Of a DNA stretch of 64,000 nucleotides, positions 46,834-57,105 are shown piece by piece. Position 1 is the stretch's first letter. Every line of letters begins with the position of its first letter. The translations under genes and the position numbers were made by a program. The notes beneath the pieces were generated by a model, which was not told where the DNA came from, did not search any database, and saw only the letters and a list, made by a program, of their open reading frames with translations. Source of the stretch: an uncultured Planctomycetota bacterium (GTDB taxonomy: Bacteria; Planctomycetota; Planctomycetia; Gemmatales; HRBIN36); the NCBI GenBank assembly GCA_937944855.1, contig CALFAY010000009.1, forward strand, positions 32,889 to 96,888, read 5' to 3'.

Positions 46834-47721
46834 ATGTTGGGAGCAATTAAGCGGTGGCTGCTACGCCATATGCCACCGACCTGGGCAGGACGTCTCCGGG
46901 CATGGCGAGTGCGCCATTTGATTCGATCCTTTCCCGCAAGGGTGGTAGAGCACTCGTATGGCGGCCATCGCTTAAAGGTGCATTTAGCGGACCCCCTTGC
47001 GCAGGGGTGGTACGACCACGACTGGCCTCCGCTGGCCGAGGTGGCCGAACTGAAAAAGAGCCGTCTTCGCCCCGGTGCCCTCGTCTTCGACATCGGCGCC
47101 CACCAAGGCGTGGTGGCTGCGATGCTGGCACTGCATGTCGGTCCGTCCGGTCGTGTCGTGGCCGTCGAGGCCAGCGCCCACAACTGTCAGGCAATCTTAA
47201 AGAACCGCGAGTTGAACAACCTTCCGCAGATCGAAGTCGTGCAGGCGGCTATCGCGAACCGCCCCGGGATGATCCTCTTCAACGAGCAACTGAACGGCCA
47301 ACTCGACGACGGGTCTGGGGCCGCCGGCCGGGTGTCCGTGAACGCAGTCACGCTAGACGGGCTTGCCGAGCGCTTCGGGCTTCCAGACGTGGTCTTTCTT
47401 GATGTCGAAGGGGCGGAATGGTTGGCCTTATCCGGCGGCAGCCGGGTCCTCGCTTCAGGCGCCGACTTCTTTGTCGAGGTCCATGTCGGGTGTGGACTGG
47501 AAAAACTGGGTGGTTCGGTCGCCGGAGTGCTGTCATTCTTTCCACAGGATCAGTTTGAGCTTGTCGCGCGGGCCGAGGGAGACGGCATATTCCGGCCCCT
47601 GCAACCGAATGACCCGCTGTTGCGAAACCGTTTCTTCCTGATCGCCCGGCATCGGAAGGTCGCAGCGCGCGTGCCGCAAAACGCCCAACCCGACGCTGCC
47701 GCGGACGGAAGGGCACGGTAG
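46834..47721 (+). CDS. FkbM-family methyltransferase
   Basis: A 295-residue SAM-dependent methyltransferase. The nucleotide-binding motif I is LVFDIGAHQGVVAAML (about residue 88), with VVAVEAS as motif II and DVVFLDVEGAEWLAL as the conserved FkbM segment. Relatives methylate O-groups of sugars or polyketides; the substrate here is unknown. Start 46834 has GGAGG with suitable spacing; the frame opens 27 nt earlier on TTG without a site. A run of seven T follows just after the stop. No glycosyltransferase lies nearby, so it seems to be an isolated acquisition. Confidence 0.8.
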   Translation: MLGAIKRWLLRHMPPTWAGRLRAWRVRHLIRSFPARVVEHSYGGHRLKVHLADPLAQGWYDHDWPPLAEVAELKKSRLRPGALVFDIGAHQGVVAAMLALHVGPSGRVVAVEASAHNCQAILKNRELNNLPQIEVVQAAIANRPGMILFNEQLNGQLDDGSGAAGRVSVNAVTLDGLAERFGLPDVVFLDVEGAEWLALSGGSRVLASGADFFVEVHVGCGLEKLGGSVAGVLSFFPQDQFELVARAEGDGIFRPLQPNDPLLRNRFFLIARHRKVAARVPQNAQPDAAADGRAR

Positions 47722-47737
47722 GTTTTTTTCCTGAGTA

Positions 47738-47756
47738 CGGCTCACCGGTCCCCCGC
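47738..47756 (+). repeat. Left copy of a 19-bp direct repeat flanking hicBA
   Basis: CGGCTCACCGGTCCCCCGC. It matches the copy at 48403-48421 at 18 of 19 positions. A hairpin with 7-bp arms (CCCCGCT/AGCGGGG, 47751-47771) starts inside it. Confidence 0.6.
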
Positions 47757-47912
47757 TGCGGCTGAGCGGGGCCTTGGTCGGCATCGAGTTGTCCGACTTG
47801 TCAAGCAACGACGCAGGACCGGCAAACAGGGATCGCGTGTTTCGTTCGGAAAGGCTTGCAGTCGACGCCGCTTAGAATATTCATACCGGTGCTTCCAATA
47901 CGGGAGGTGTAT

Positions 47913-48122
47913 ATGCCAGCTTATACAGCCGTGATTGAGCGCTGTCCGGAGACTGGGTTATTCGTCGGCTATGTCCCCGGCTTCCCCGGAGCCCATTCCC
48001 AGGGGCGAACTCTCGATGAATTGCAGCAGAACCTGACCGAGGTGATTGAGATGCTGCTTGAGGACGGCGAACCAGAGCTTGAGTCGGAGTTCGTCAGTAC
48101 TCAGAAAGTGCAGGTAAGCTGA
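47913..48122 (+). CDS. hicB: HicB-like antitoxin
   Basis: A 69-residue antitoxin. It is a short HicB with the partial RNase-H-like fold: YTAVIERCPETGLFVGYVPG, then FPGAHSQGRTLDELQQNL and a helix VIEMLLEDGE. There is no room for a separate DNA-binding domain beyond the fold. It would bind and neutralise the HicA mRNA interferase. Start 47913 has GGGAGG 6-7 nt upstream. The partner gene begins 2 bp after the stop. The frame is intact although the toxin gene is broken. Confidence 0.85.
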   Translation: MPAYTAVIERCPETGLFVGYVPGFPGAHSQGRTLDELQQNLTEVIEMLLEDGEPELESEFVSTQKVQVS

Positions 48123-48124
48123 CC

Positions 48125-48351
48125 GTGCCCAAACTCCCGGTGCTGAAGCCGCAGGAAGTGGTATCGCGCTTGGAAGCGTTGGGCTTCGTCGAGGGGCGCC
48201 AGCGCGGAGCACACAAGCAATTCCGTCATTCTGATGGCCGTGGAACCACGGTACCCTTCCACCAAGGCGGGATATCTCTCCGGTGTTGCTGCGAAAAATC
48301 GCCCGCGACATTGGCATGTCGGCCGAGGAGTTTGTCGCCGTGGGTGGGTAG
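48125..48351 (+). pseudogene. hicA: HicA-like toxin with a 1-nt frameshift
   Basis: From the GTG at 48125 the frame gives a typical HicA start: KPQEVVSRLEALGFVEGRQR, then the catalytic-His region GAHKQFRHSDGRGTTVPFH. After HQG the frame is lost. Reading on in the next frame from about 48271 restores a normal ending, DISPVLLRKIARDIGMSAEEF, with a stop at 48349-48351. This fits loss of one base near 48266-48271 (a missing base before GGGAT). The dsRBD-like fold would lose its last strand and helix, so the mRNA interferase should be inactive. Translation into the wrong frame would run to 48436. Confidence 0.8.
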
Positions 48352-48402
48352 CCGCTGGAATCTGCAATGCATCAGATCCCATAGAATCGTGGTCGCTGGC
48401 TG

Positions 48403-48421
48403 CGGCTCACCGGTGCCCCGC
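48403..48421 (+). repeat. Right copy of a 19-bp direct repeat flanking hicBA
   Basis: CGGCTCACCGGTGCCCCGC, 18/19 identical to 47738-47756 and in the same orientation. An imperfect hairpin (CCCCGCGGC with GCCGCCGGGG) follows from 48416. Confidence 0.6.
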
Positions 48422-48558
48422 GGCGGGTGCCCCTGATCGGCCGCCGGGGTCCTGAGGCGACACTTCCAAGGCAGGCTGAGCGGAATTGTCGAGGCCGGAA
48501 TGCCAGCATAGAATCCCTGTGACGTTGGCATGATCTAAACCAAGGTACGGTATCAATC

Positions 48559-48792
48559 ATGAAGTCCGGCATTCATCCCCAGTACGTTGAGGCCACGGTC
48601 GTTTGCGGTTGCGGCAACCGTTTCACCACGCGCAGCACCCGCAAGCAGATCACTGTCGAAATCTGCTCTGCGTGCCATCCATTCTTCACCGGCAAGATGA
48701 AGTTCGTGGACACCACCGGCCGCGTGGAGAAGTTCCAGCGCAAGTACAACTGGGACCAGCGCAAGAAGGCCAACGAAGAAGCTCCCAAGTAG
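48559..48792 (+). CDS. rpmE: 50S ribosomal protein L31 (zinc-binding type)
   Basis: A 77-residue ribosomal protein. It starts [16 protein letters not shown] and has the metal-binding cysteines CGCG and CSACH, so it is the C+ form that stores zinc. The tail is extended and charged ([16 protein letters not shown]). It precedes prfA and prmC, a common bacterial order, but a terminator lies between rpmE and prfA. Confidence 0.96.
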   Translation: MKSGIHPQYVEATVVCGCGNRFTTRSTRKQITVEICSACHPFFTGKMKFVDTTGRVEKFQRKYNWDQRKKANEEAPK

Positions 48793-48810
48793 CTGGGAAA
48801 CAGCCGACTG

Positions 48811-48864
48811 GGGATCGTGGACCCGGCCCGGTGCGCCGTGCCGTCTGCGATCCGCGGTTTTTTT
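48811..48864 (+). terminator. Intrinsic terminator after rpmE
   Basis: An outer stem GGATCG/CGATCC (48812-48817 with 48848-48853) and an inner near-perfect stem GGCCCGG/CCGTGCC are followed by seven T (48858-48864). Confidence 0.7.
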
Positions 48865-48967
48865 GCGACATCAACCACCCCGCTTACGCTGGCCGCCCGT
48901 TTCGGGGACTCAGCACCCGATGATGAGAGTCTGACAAGCAGCCTGAATGCAAGGATTTTGACCGATC

Positions 48968-50056
48968 ATGTATCCCAAGCTCGATGAAGCCCTGAAACGC
49001 TTCCAGGAAGTCGAGCGCCTGTTGGCTGATCCGTCGGTCGCCGCCGACGGCAACCGCTACTCCCAACTGGCGAAGGAACATGGTGCGCTCGCCAAGCTCG
49101 CCAAGCCCTATCTGGAGTTCCAGAAGCTCCGCGAGGAGATCGAAACCGCCCAGAACTTGCTCGAGGCCGAGAAAGACCCCGAAATGCGGAGTTACGCCGA
49201 GGAGGAATTGCAGGCCCTCAAAAAGCGGGAAGGTGATCTGATCACCAAGCTGGAAGACTTGCTGCTGGTCGATCCGGATCAGGACTTCGACAGCGTCATC
49301 ATGGAGATCCGCGCGGGAACCGGCGGAGACGAAGCCGCTCTGTTTGCCCGGGACTTGTACGAAATGTACGTCCGCTACGCCCGGGACATGGGCTGGACGG
49401 TCGAGGAACTGGATTACAACAGCACGGAACTGGGCGGCTTCAAGGAAGTCAGCTTCAGCGTCAGCGGCGAAGGAGTGTACCGCCACCTGCGGTACGAGAG
49501 CGGCGGCCATCGGGTACAACGGGTGCCCAAGACCGAGACGCAGGGCCGGATTCATACCTCTGCGGCGACCGTCGCGGTCCTGCCCGAACCGAGTGAGATT
49601 CAGGTCGAGATCCGGCCCGAAGATGTCCGGGTGGACACCTTCTGTTCCGGCGGTCCGGGCGGCCAGCACCAGAACAAGACGCAGAGCGGCGTGCGGCTGA
49701 CGCATCTGCCCACCGGCACGGTCGCCGAGTGCCGCTCCGAACGCAGCCAGCACAAAAACAAAGCTCAGGCTTGGCGTATGCTGCGGACGCGCATCTACGA
49801 GCAGCTTCAGGCCAAGGAACAGGCGGCCCGGGCGGCGGAACGGCGCGGACAAATCGGCAGCGGCGACCGCTCCGAACGCATCCGCACCTACAACTTCCCG
49901 CAGAACCGCGTCACCGATCACCGCATCAACCTGAACCTGTACCAGCTTGACAGCATCATGATGGGCAACCTCGGCGAGCTTATCCGGGCCTTGATGGAAC
50001 ACGACAAACGCCAGCGCCTGGCCGAGCTTGCCAAGGCCGAAAAGCAGCCGGCCTGA
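48968..50056 (+). CDS. prfA: Peptide chain release factor 1
   Basis: A 362-residue factor that releases the chain at UAA and UAG. The codon-recognition tripeptide is the RF1 type PxT (PKT, residues 187-189), not the RF2 SPF, and the catalytic GGQ is at 231-233, almost the E. coli position. The N-terminal helical domain and C-terminal [12 protein letters not shown] segment are normal. It is followed after 24 bp by prmC, whose product methylates the Gln of GGQ. Confidence 0.97.
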   Translation: MYPKLDEALKRFQEVERLLADPSVAADGNRYSQLAKEHGALAKLAKPYLEFQKLREEIETAQNLLEAEKDPEMRSYAEEELQALKKREGDLITKLEDLLLVDPDQDFDSVIMEIRAGTGGDEAALFARDLYEMYVRYARDMGWTVEELDYNSTELGGFKEVSFSVSGEGVYRHLRYESGGHRVQRVPKTETQGRIHTSAATVAVLPEPSEIQVEIRPEDVRVDTFCSGGPGGQHQNKTQSGVRLTHLPTGTVAECRSERSQHKNKAQAWRMLRTRIYEQLQAKEQAARAAERRGQIGSGDRSERIRTYNFPQNRVTDHRINLNLYQLDSIMMGNLGELIRALMEHDKRQRLAELAKAEKQPA

Positions 50057-50080
50057 GCACCCAAGCGAAAGGATTCCGCC

Positions 50081-50953
50081 ATGACCCGTGTCGCCGAGCA
50101 GCCCTGGACGCTGGGCCGACTGCTGACCTGGACCACGAACCACTTCGCCAAGCAAGGCTTCGAGTCGCCGCGGCTCGAAGCCGAACTTCTGCTTGCCCAT
50201 GCCCAAGACTGCAAGCGTATTGACCTTTACACGCGCTTCGACGAAGTGGCCAAGGAAGCGGTCCGCGATCGCTTCCGGGAACTGGTCAGCAAGCGCCTCG
50301 AAGGCTGTCCCGCCGCCTACCTCCTGGGATCTAAGGAATTCTTCTCGCTGGAGTTCGAGGTGTCGCCAGCGGTGTTGATTCCTCGGCCGGACACGGAAAC
50401 CCTCGTTCTGGCCGCTCTGGAGGCGGCAACGTCAAATTGCTCGATTCTGGAAATCGGCACCGGATCCGGGGCCGTAGCGGTCACGCTGGCCAGGCACCTG
50501 TCCTCGGCACGGATCGTGGCCACCGACATCAGTGCCGAAGCCCTTGAAATCGCTCTTCGCAACGCCGAACGCCACGGCGTCTCAAGCCGCACCCAGTTTC
50601 TTCTCGGCGACCTGTTTCAGCCTCTCGATGCCGAGGCCCGTTTCGATGTCATCGTCAGCAATCCGCCTTACATCCCCTCCGCCGAAATCGAGACCCTGCC
50701 TCGGACTGTCCGCGACTTCGAGCCGAGGACAGCTCTCGACGGAGGGCCGGACGGCTTGGGGGTGATCCGCCGGATCGTCGCCGAGTCGCCCCGGTTTCTC
50801 AAGCCCGGCGGCTGGCTTTTGTTGGAAGCGGCCCCGAATCAACATGCCGAAGCAGCAAAGCTCATGGAATCCGTTGGCCTGACGGTTCTACCGCCGCTGC
50901 CGGATGCCGCGGGCCGGCCCCGGGTGAGCCGGGGACGCAAATGCCTTGCCTGA
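50081..50953 (+). CDS. prmC: Release factor glutamine N5-methyltransferase
   Basis: A 290-residue SAM-dependent enzyme that methylates Gln233 of the release-factor GGQ motif. The helical N-domain (about 1-90) binds the factor. The Rossmann domain has motif I ILEIGTGSGAVAVTLA and the catalytic NPPY at 194-197 (VSNPPYIPSAEI). It forms an operon with prfA. The C-terminus is short and basic (RPRVSRGRKCLA). Confidence 0.95.
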   Translation: MTRVAEQPWTLGRLLTWTTNHFAKQGFESPRLEAELLLAHAQDCKRIDLYTRFDEVAKEAVRDRFRELVSKRLEGCPAAYLLGSKEFFSLEFEVSPAVLIPRPDTETLVLAALEAATSNCSILEIGTGSGAVAVTLARHLSSARIVATDISAEALEIALRNAERHGVSSRTQFLLGDLFQPLDAEARFDVIVSNPPYIPSAEIETLPRTVRDFEPRTALDGGPDGLGVIRRIVAESPRFLKPGGWLLLEAAPNQHAEAAKLMESVGLTVLPPLPDAAGRPRVSRGRKCLA

Positions 50954-50977
50954 CCAGGCCCAAGGGACATGTCGGGA

Positions 50978-52621
50978 TCACGAGGCCTGCGAGAGCTTGT
51001 CCCGAAGGGCTGCCAACGACGCACGGGGGATAGCCGTGGTTCGTCGCCGCGACATGGGGGCCTCGGCGTTGCTTTCCAGCATCCGCATCAGTTCGCCGCG
51101 GGAGAGGGTGTCGTGCATCTGCCGGTTCTGGCGGACGATGTCTTCCAACTGGTCGCGGATGGCGACGAAGGCCAGAGCGAAATCGGGGTCGAACTGACGT
51201 CCTGCTTCTTGCCGAATGACCTCGAAGGCATGATCCACAGGCAGCCCGGGACGATAGGGGCGGTCGGTGGTCATCGCGTCGAAAGCGTCGGCGACGCCAA
51301 CGATTCGGGCCAGTGCGGGAATGCCCGCACCCCGCAGTCCGTCCGGATAGCCCAGGCCGTCCCAGCGTTCATGATGGTTCCGCACGATGGGAATGATCGG
51401 TGCCAGGTGCGGAATTGTCTCGATCATAGCCGCACCCTTGACCGTGTGCGTCTTCATGTACTCGATTTCGTCCGCTGTCAAGCCAGTCGGTTTGCGGAGG
51501 ATGGCGTCCGAGATGCCAATCTTGCCGATGTCGTGCAGCGGCGTGCCGATCTGAAGATAGTAGCGGTCCTGGGACTTCAGTTCGAGCTTCTCCGCCAGGA
51601 GCATGGCATAGTCGGTGACTCGCTGGGTGTGACTGCCGGTATAGTCGTCTCGAAGTTCCACCGCCTGAGCCAATGCGGTCAGGGTCTGCACCAGCAGATC
51701 ACGCTCCCGATCCAGCAAGGCAGCGACGCTGGCGATGACGCTGCTGACGCTGGCGGCCAGGGCGTCAGCTAGGCGGAGATCCGCTTCCGTGAAGGGCTGT
51801 TGCTTGGGACCACGGTCCAGTTGCAGGATGCCGAGGCGTCGGCTGGGCGTTCGCAGCAGGGCGCAGATGACATAGGCGGGCGTCGAATCGGCCAGCATGC
51901 GGCGGAGGACGGAATCGACGTCGGCTCGGGTGTTGAGCGAGATCAGCGACTCGCCCTGGTGTAACGCCCTTTCCACCAAGCCTAGGTTGAGGGCTGGAGG
52001 CTGATTGATCCGGGACGCCGGCACCACCGCCCGCTGCTCCAGGCGATTGGCATGCTCTTCGAGCAGCAGGATCGCTCCGCCCTGAGCTTTGAGGGCGGCG
52101 ACGGCCTCGCGAAGAATCGACTCCAGCAGAGCGTCCAGCGAAGCGATCTGGCCGAAGTCCCGCCCGATCCGCAGGAGCCGCATCATGCGGTCCCGGCTGA
52201 GATCATCCCGCACTCCTTCGCAGGCCCACAGTTCCAGGGCCATTTCCCACGAATGCCGGGTGCTCAGCTCGATCCGCATCGTGCTGTCGCTGGGGCTAGG
52301 CTCGATGGACTGTTCCGTCTCGGCAACGTCCACCCGCAGAGCGACGTTGCCGCATTGCAATACGTCCCCGGCCTTGAGCCGCTGATCCACCCGCCCTACG
52401 CGGACCTGGTTGAGGAACGTGCCATTGGTGCTGCCCAAATCCCGGACGACCCAGATGCCGTTGAGAAATTCGACTTCGGCGTGACGTCGGCTGACGGAAG
52501 GATCGGTTAAGACGACTTCCAGCGTCTCCAAGCGGCCCAGACGGAGCAGGGACGAGGACTCCCACGTTCTTCCCTGCGCTTCCAGACTGATTCCTCGGAG
52601 GAGAACACGGCGACGGCCCAT
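50978..52621 (-). CDS. FHA-GAF-HD-GYP regulator
   Basis: A 547-residue signalling protein. An N-terminal FHA domain (about 20-105; SVSRRHAEVEF, LGSTNGTFLN) should bind phosphothreonine peptides. A GAF-like domain at about 145-310 follows, then an HD-GYP domain (about 320-500) with SHTQRVTDYAMLLAE, the metal pair HDIGK and the GYP motif in GLGYPDGLRG. It probably hydrolyses cyclic di-GMP, linking Ser/Thr-kinase input to second-messenger turnover. No membrane segment is seen, so it is cytoplasmic. The start at 52621 is ATG, with a divergent 236-bp region before the BON lipoprotein. Confidence 0.9.
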   Translation of the reverse strand: MGRRRVLLRGISLEAQGRTWESSSLLRLGRLETLEVVLTDPSVSRRHAEVEFLNGIWVVRDLGSTNGTFLNQVRVGRVDQRLKAGDVLQCGNVALRVDVAETEQSIEPSPSDSTMRIELSTRHSWEMALELWACEGVRDDLSRDRMMRLLRIGRDFGQIASLDALLESILREAVAALKAQGGAILLLEEHANRLEQRAVVPASRINQPPALNLGLVERALHQGESLISLNTRADVDSVLRRMLADSTPAYVICALLRTPSRRLGILQLDRGPKQQPFTEADLRLADALAASVSSVIASVAALLDRERDLLVQTLTALAQAVELRDDYTGSHTQRVTDYAMLLAEKLELKSQDRYYLQIGTPLHDIGKIGISDAILRKPTGLTADEIEYMKTHTVKGAAMIETIPHLAPIIPIVRNHHERWDGLGYPDGLRGAGIPALARIVGVADAFDAMTTDRPYRPGLPVDHAFEVIRQEAGRQFDPDFALAFVAIRDQLEDIVRQNRQMHDTLSRGELMRMLESNAEAPMSRRRTTAIPRASLAALRDKLSQAS

Positions 52622-52857
52622 GCTCCACCACCTAACCGTCCGACCTTGGTACGCCTTCCTTCAACGTTCGCCGGGGGGACTCCATCGCTGCAAACATAGC
52701 TCGCCTTTTTCGGACGTGCCGAATCCGCTGAAAAAAACCAGCCTGATTCCTGCCGGGCGCGAAAGTCATCATTTCCCGGCCTGAATCATTCGAAATCGCG
52801 TGACTGCGAGCCGATGACTGTTCTGGTCATGCGCGCTGTGTTCAAGTGATGGGACGC

Positions 52858-53265
52858 ATGAACAACCCTGTCCGCTGGACAAGACTCGGCTTGCTTTTGC
52901 CTCTGGCGTGGATCCTGGGCTGCTCGGAGCCGGAGATCAAGCGGATCGAGCGGGTCACCGGAAAGGCCTGGGACAAGGCCCGTCAAGCGTCGGCCCAGAT
53001 CGGAGCGGAACTCGGTCTGGGGGCAGACGACTGGAAAGCCACCTGGAACCGGCTTACGCTGCCTCGTTTGATCGAGCAGCGGCTTCGCCAGGACTCAGCC
53101 TTGCGAGGGGCGGAGATCCGGGTCCAGATCGAAGGCGATCAGATCGTCCTGACCGGCACGGTGCGGGAAGAGCACCAGCGGGTGCGGGCGCTGGAAGTGA
53201 TCCGGTCCGTGGACGCACAGGCCAAAGTGCGCGAGAACCTGCGGATCGTCGGCGACCAGCCCTGA
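52858..53265 (+). CDS. BON-domain lipoprotein
   Basis: A 135-residue lipoprotein. The signal ends WILGC (Cys22). A charged linker of about 55 residues leads to one BON domain (about 65-132; RLIEQRLRQDSALRGAEIRV, VVLTGTV-like strand IVLTGTVREEHQRVRALE, ending AKVRENLRIV). BON domains bind membranes or envelope polymers and appear in stress proteins such as OsmY. GTG at 52846 and ATG at 52849 are alternative starts. It converges with groEL. Confidence 0.75.
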   Translation: MNNPVRWTRLGLLLPLAWILGCSEPEIKRIERVTGKAWDKARQASAQIGAELGLGADDWKATWNRLTLPRLIEQRLRQDSALRGAEIRVQIEGDQIVLTGTVREEHQRVRALEVIRSVDAQAKVRENLRIVGDQP

Positions 53266-53300
53266 CCCTTGCCTCGCAACATGCCTGCAAAAACAAGCTG

Positions 53301-53327
53301 AGGCGGGTTGCTAGACGCAGCCCGCCT
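53301..53327 (-). terminator. Terminator hairpin between the BON gene and groEL
   Basis: An 11-bp stem (53301-53311 with 53317-53327, one G.U) and a 5-nt loop lie between convergent genes. On the minus strand a TTTTT run follows about 7 nt later, so it should end groEL transcripts; on the plus strand it may also serve the BON gene. Confidence 0.65.
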
Positions 53328-53363
53328 CCGTGCTTTGAGTCCGTCCAAGAGTGTCGTCAGGCA

Positions 53364-55016
<1,653 letters not shown>

Positions 55017-55072
55017 TTAAGGATGGTGAAAAACTCAGGCCAGGCAACCGGTCAATCCACGGGGAATCGAGA

Positions 55073-55363
55073 TCAATCCTCGACCACGGCCAACACGTCT
55101 TCTTCCCGCATCAAGAGAACCTTCTCGTTGCCCAGCTTGAACTCGTCGCCGGCGTAGGAGCTGAACAGGACCGTATCGCCTTTTTTGACCTGGAGCGGCT
55201 GGACCTTGCCGTCCTTGAGGATCTTCCCATCGCCGACGGCCAGCACTTTGCCGATCTGCGGCTTCTCCTTGGCGGTATCGGGAAGAATGATTCCTCCCTT
55301 GGTTTTCTCGCCCGCCTCCTGCCGCTGCACCACGATGCGATCGCCCAAAGGCTTCAAGTTCAT
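55073..55363 (-). CDS. groES: Co-chaperonin GroES
   Basis: A 96-residue co-chaperonin lid. It begins MNLKPLGDRIVVQRQEAGEK, has the mobile loop KTKGGIILPDTAKEK and the roof and C-terminal strands KKGDTVLFSSYAGDEF and EEDVLAVVED. Start 55363 has AAAGGAGA upstream; the frame upstream is not coding. No CIRCE (HrcA) element was found in the leader, so heat control must use another signal. Confidence 0.96.
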   Translation of the reverse strand: MNLKPLGDRIVVQRQEAGEKTKGGIILPDTAKEKPQIGKVLAVGDGKILKDGKVQPLQVKKGDTVLFSSYAGDEFKLGNEKVLLMREEDVLAVVED

Positions 55364-55911
55364 TCGCTGGTCTCCTTTCTGGCGAGTCCACCTGAAAAAT
55401 GCACTCAACGTGGGGACGAACCCCCGAAGGCAATATCCGCGACGCACCTGCTCTGAGCAACTCTTGTGCCCAGAGGCAATGCAATTGCAAGTCCCGTACA
55501 GATGGCGGTTTACGATCTATGTGGACAGGTTTCCGGAGCGTCCGTCGTCTGCCAAGTGTGGCCGGGAAGGAACAGCCTTCTGCCGAATTGGCAGAGACGG
55601 ATGGAGATGCCCGGCTAGCCGATCTACCATCAGACACGATCTCCGAAGCACTCGGAACCGTCTCAGCGGGTCAGTATTAAAAACTTGCTGAATTAAGCCA
55701 AGTGGAGGTGATTCTACCCTCTAAACGCAGGCCCGTTGCGCGACGAGACTGTCCTTACTCTCAACTCTCAACAGCCTATCGTACCCAACCTTGATCCTTG
55801 GCGGCATGGATGTGAAGTTTGCCAAGGCCCTTAGAAGCCAGAACTCAGCAGCGACAAAGGGCAAAGGTTACCCGTGTCTTTCTGCTCGGCAGTTCTGTAA
55901 ACTGCTCCCCA
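55364..55911. other. Intergenic region upstream of groESL
   Basis: 548 bp with no recognised gene. The right part is AT-richer than its surroundings. On the minus strand TTGGCT, 16 bp and TAATAC (near 55700 to 55673) is a weak promoter candidate, which would give a leader of about 300 nt before groES. No CIRCE repeat was found. Confidence 0.4.
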
Positions 55912-56849
55912 TCACCATTGGATCATGGACTTCGGAATCTGAAATCTCAACATTCCCGTACCGCCGAAGTTATTGGCGGGAAGCTCAAGGCGGAGATAAC
56001 TAACCGTATCCACCGGCACTTCGAACACGAGCATGTCACCTCCGACCAGGTGTCTTGGCCAAAGAAGTCTTTTAATGGCACTTTGCCAACTGAAACGCTT
56101 ACAATGCGGACTCTGATATTGCCTTGTTGAACGGCACCTTTGCTCGCATCAAACCATTTAATTTCGGGCTTCATTGGAGTTGAAGTATCACCGTTCTTCG
56201 CAGAGGCACCGTCTTGCCCGGTCAAGTTGGAAACTGGATCCTGATTTGTGTGGTTTTGATTTGCAAGGATCTTGTTTGCAGCCATGAACGCGTTAGTTAC
56301 TCCAGCGCTCCAGAGTATGCAAACCACCAATGAGAGCGCGGAGAGAGCACCGCCCCCAATTGAGAAGCCGATGCCGGAACCGCCACGCTGTAGGGCCAGA
56401 ATGAAGCCCCCAAGTCCCAAAAGTAAGCCAAGGCCGCTGATCAGAAGCCCCAAAAACGGTATCCAGCATAGGCAGAAAGACAACACCCCGATTACCAATG
56501 AAGCAATACCCAGACTGTGTGCTGCCCCAGATGAGTTTTGGATGACAACGGTATTTGAGACCGCAGCAGTCGCCAAACGACGCGGACGCAATCGCGATCC
56601 TACGTCAAAGTCGAAGTCAGACTCTGGAGGGCCAGGGGCGATTAGCGAGTTGGGTTCTCCCTCTGGAGCATCATTCTGAGAGTAAAGCTCTGGCAATGGT
56701 TCGGGGCTGACATCCTGTGCAGTTTCCTCAAGAAGGGCTGGCACAACAAGTACTGTGCTGCACTTGGGGGCCCTGGTCTTCCGACCAGCCATTCTTTCGG
56801 GAGCACAAAGTCTTGCTGCACAAGACGGACAAACTACTGAAATGGGGAT
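55912..56849 (-). pseudogene. Decayed zinc-ribbon, four-helix-style membrane protein
   Basis: The main frame has an N-terminal ribbon, acidic spacer, three membrane segments (about 115-190 of the reading) and a soluble end. Three lesions are visible. First, the ribbon starts upstream of the first ATG: from 56849 the frame reads PISVVCPSCAARLCAPE, but the start codon position is ATC. Second, the second Cys pair reads APKC instead of CPKC. Third, after DTWSE one base is missing near 56038-56039; reading the next frame to the stop at 55912-55914 gives a sensible end, DMLVFEVPVDTVSYLRLEL and FGGTGMLRFQIPKSM. The interval is AT-richer than its neighbours. Function unknown. Confidence 0.7.
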
Positions 56850-57105
56850 AACAGAACCTCACTTAACTTGTCCGTCGGCCAGAACAAAATGAATACCAAG
56901 GAGTGCCATGATAGCCAGCGTTGCTTACCCAACGCCAAAAACCGGGTAGCACTCCACCCGAGAAAATATTATTGGATGTATTTTCGCCTGCGATTCAACC
57001 CGTTTCAATCACTAAATCTATTCGTTTCTAGCCCAGCATCCTCCCTGCGCCGAATCCTGTCCTTGGTTCGGCTGAAAGAGCACGAACGGAGGCCGGAAGC
57101 GCACC

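Noticed and set aside
55364..55700. Search for a CIRCE/HrcA operator upstream of groES
   Set aside because: Only a single GCACTC half-like sequence was found, with no matching inverted half at the right spacing.
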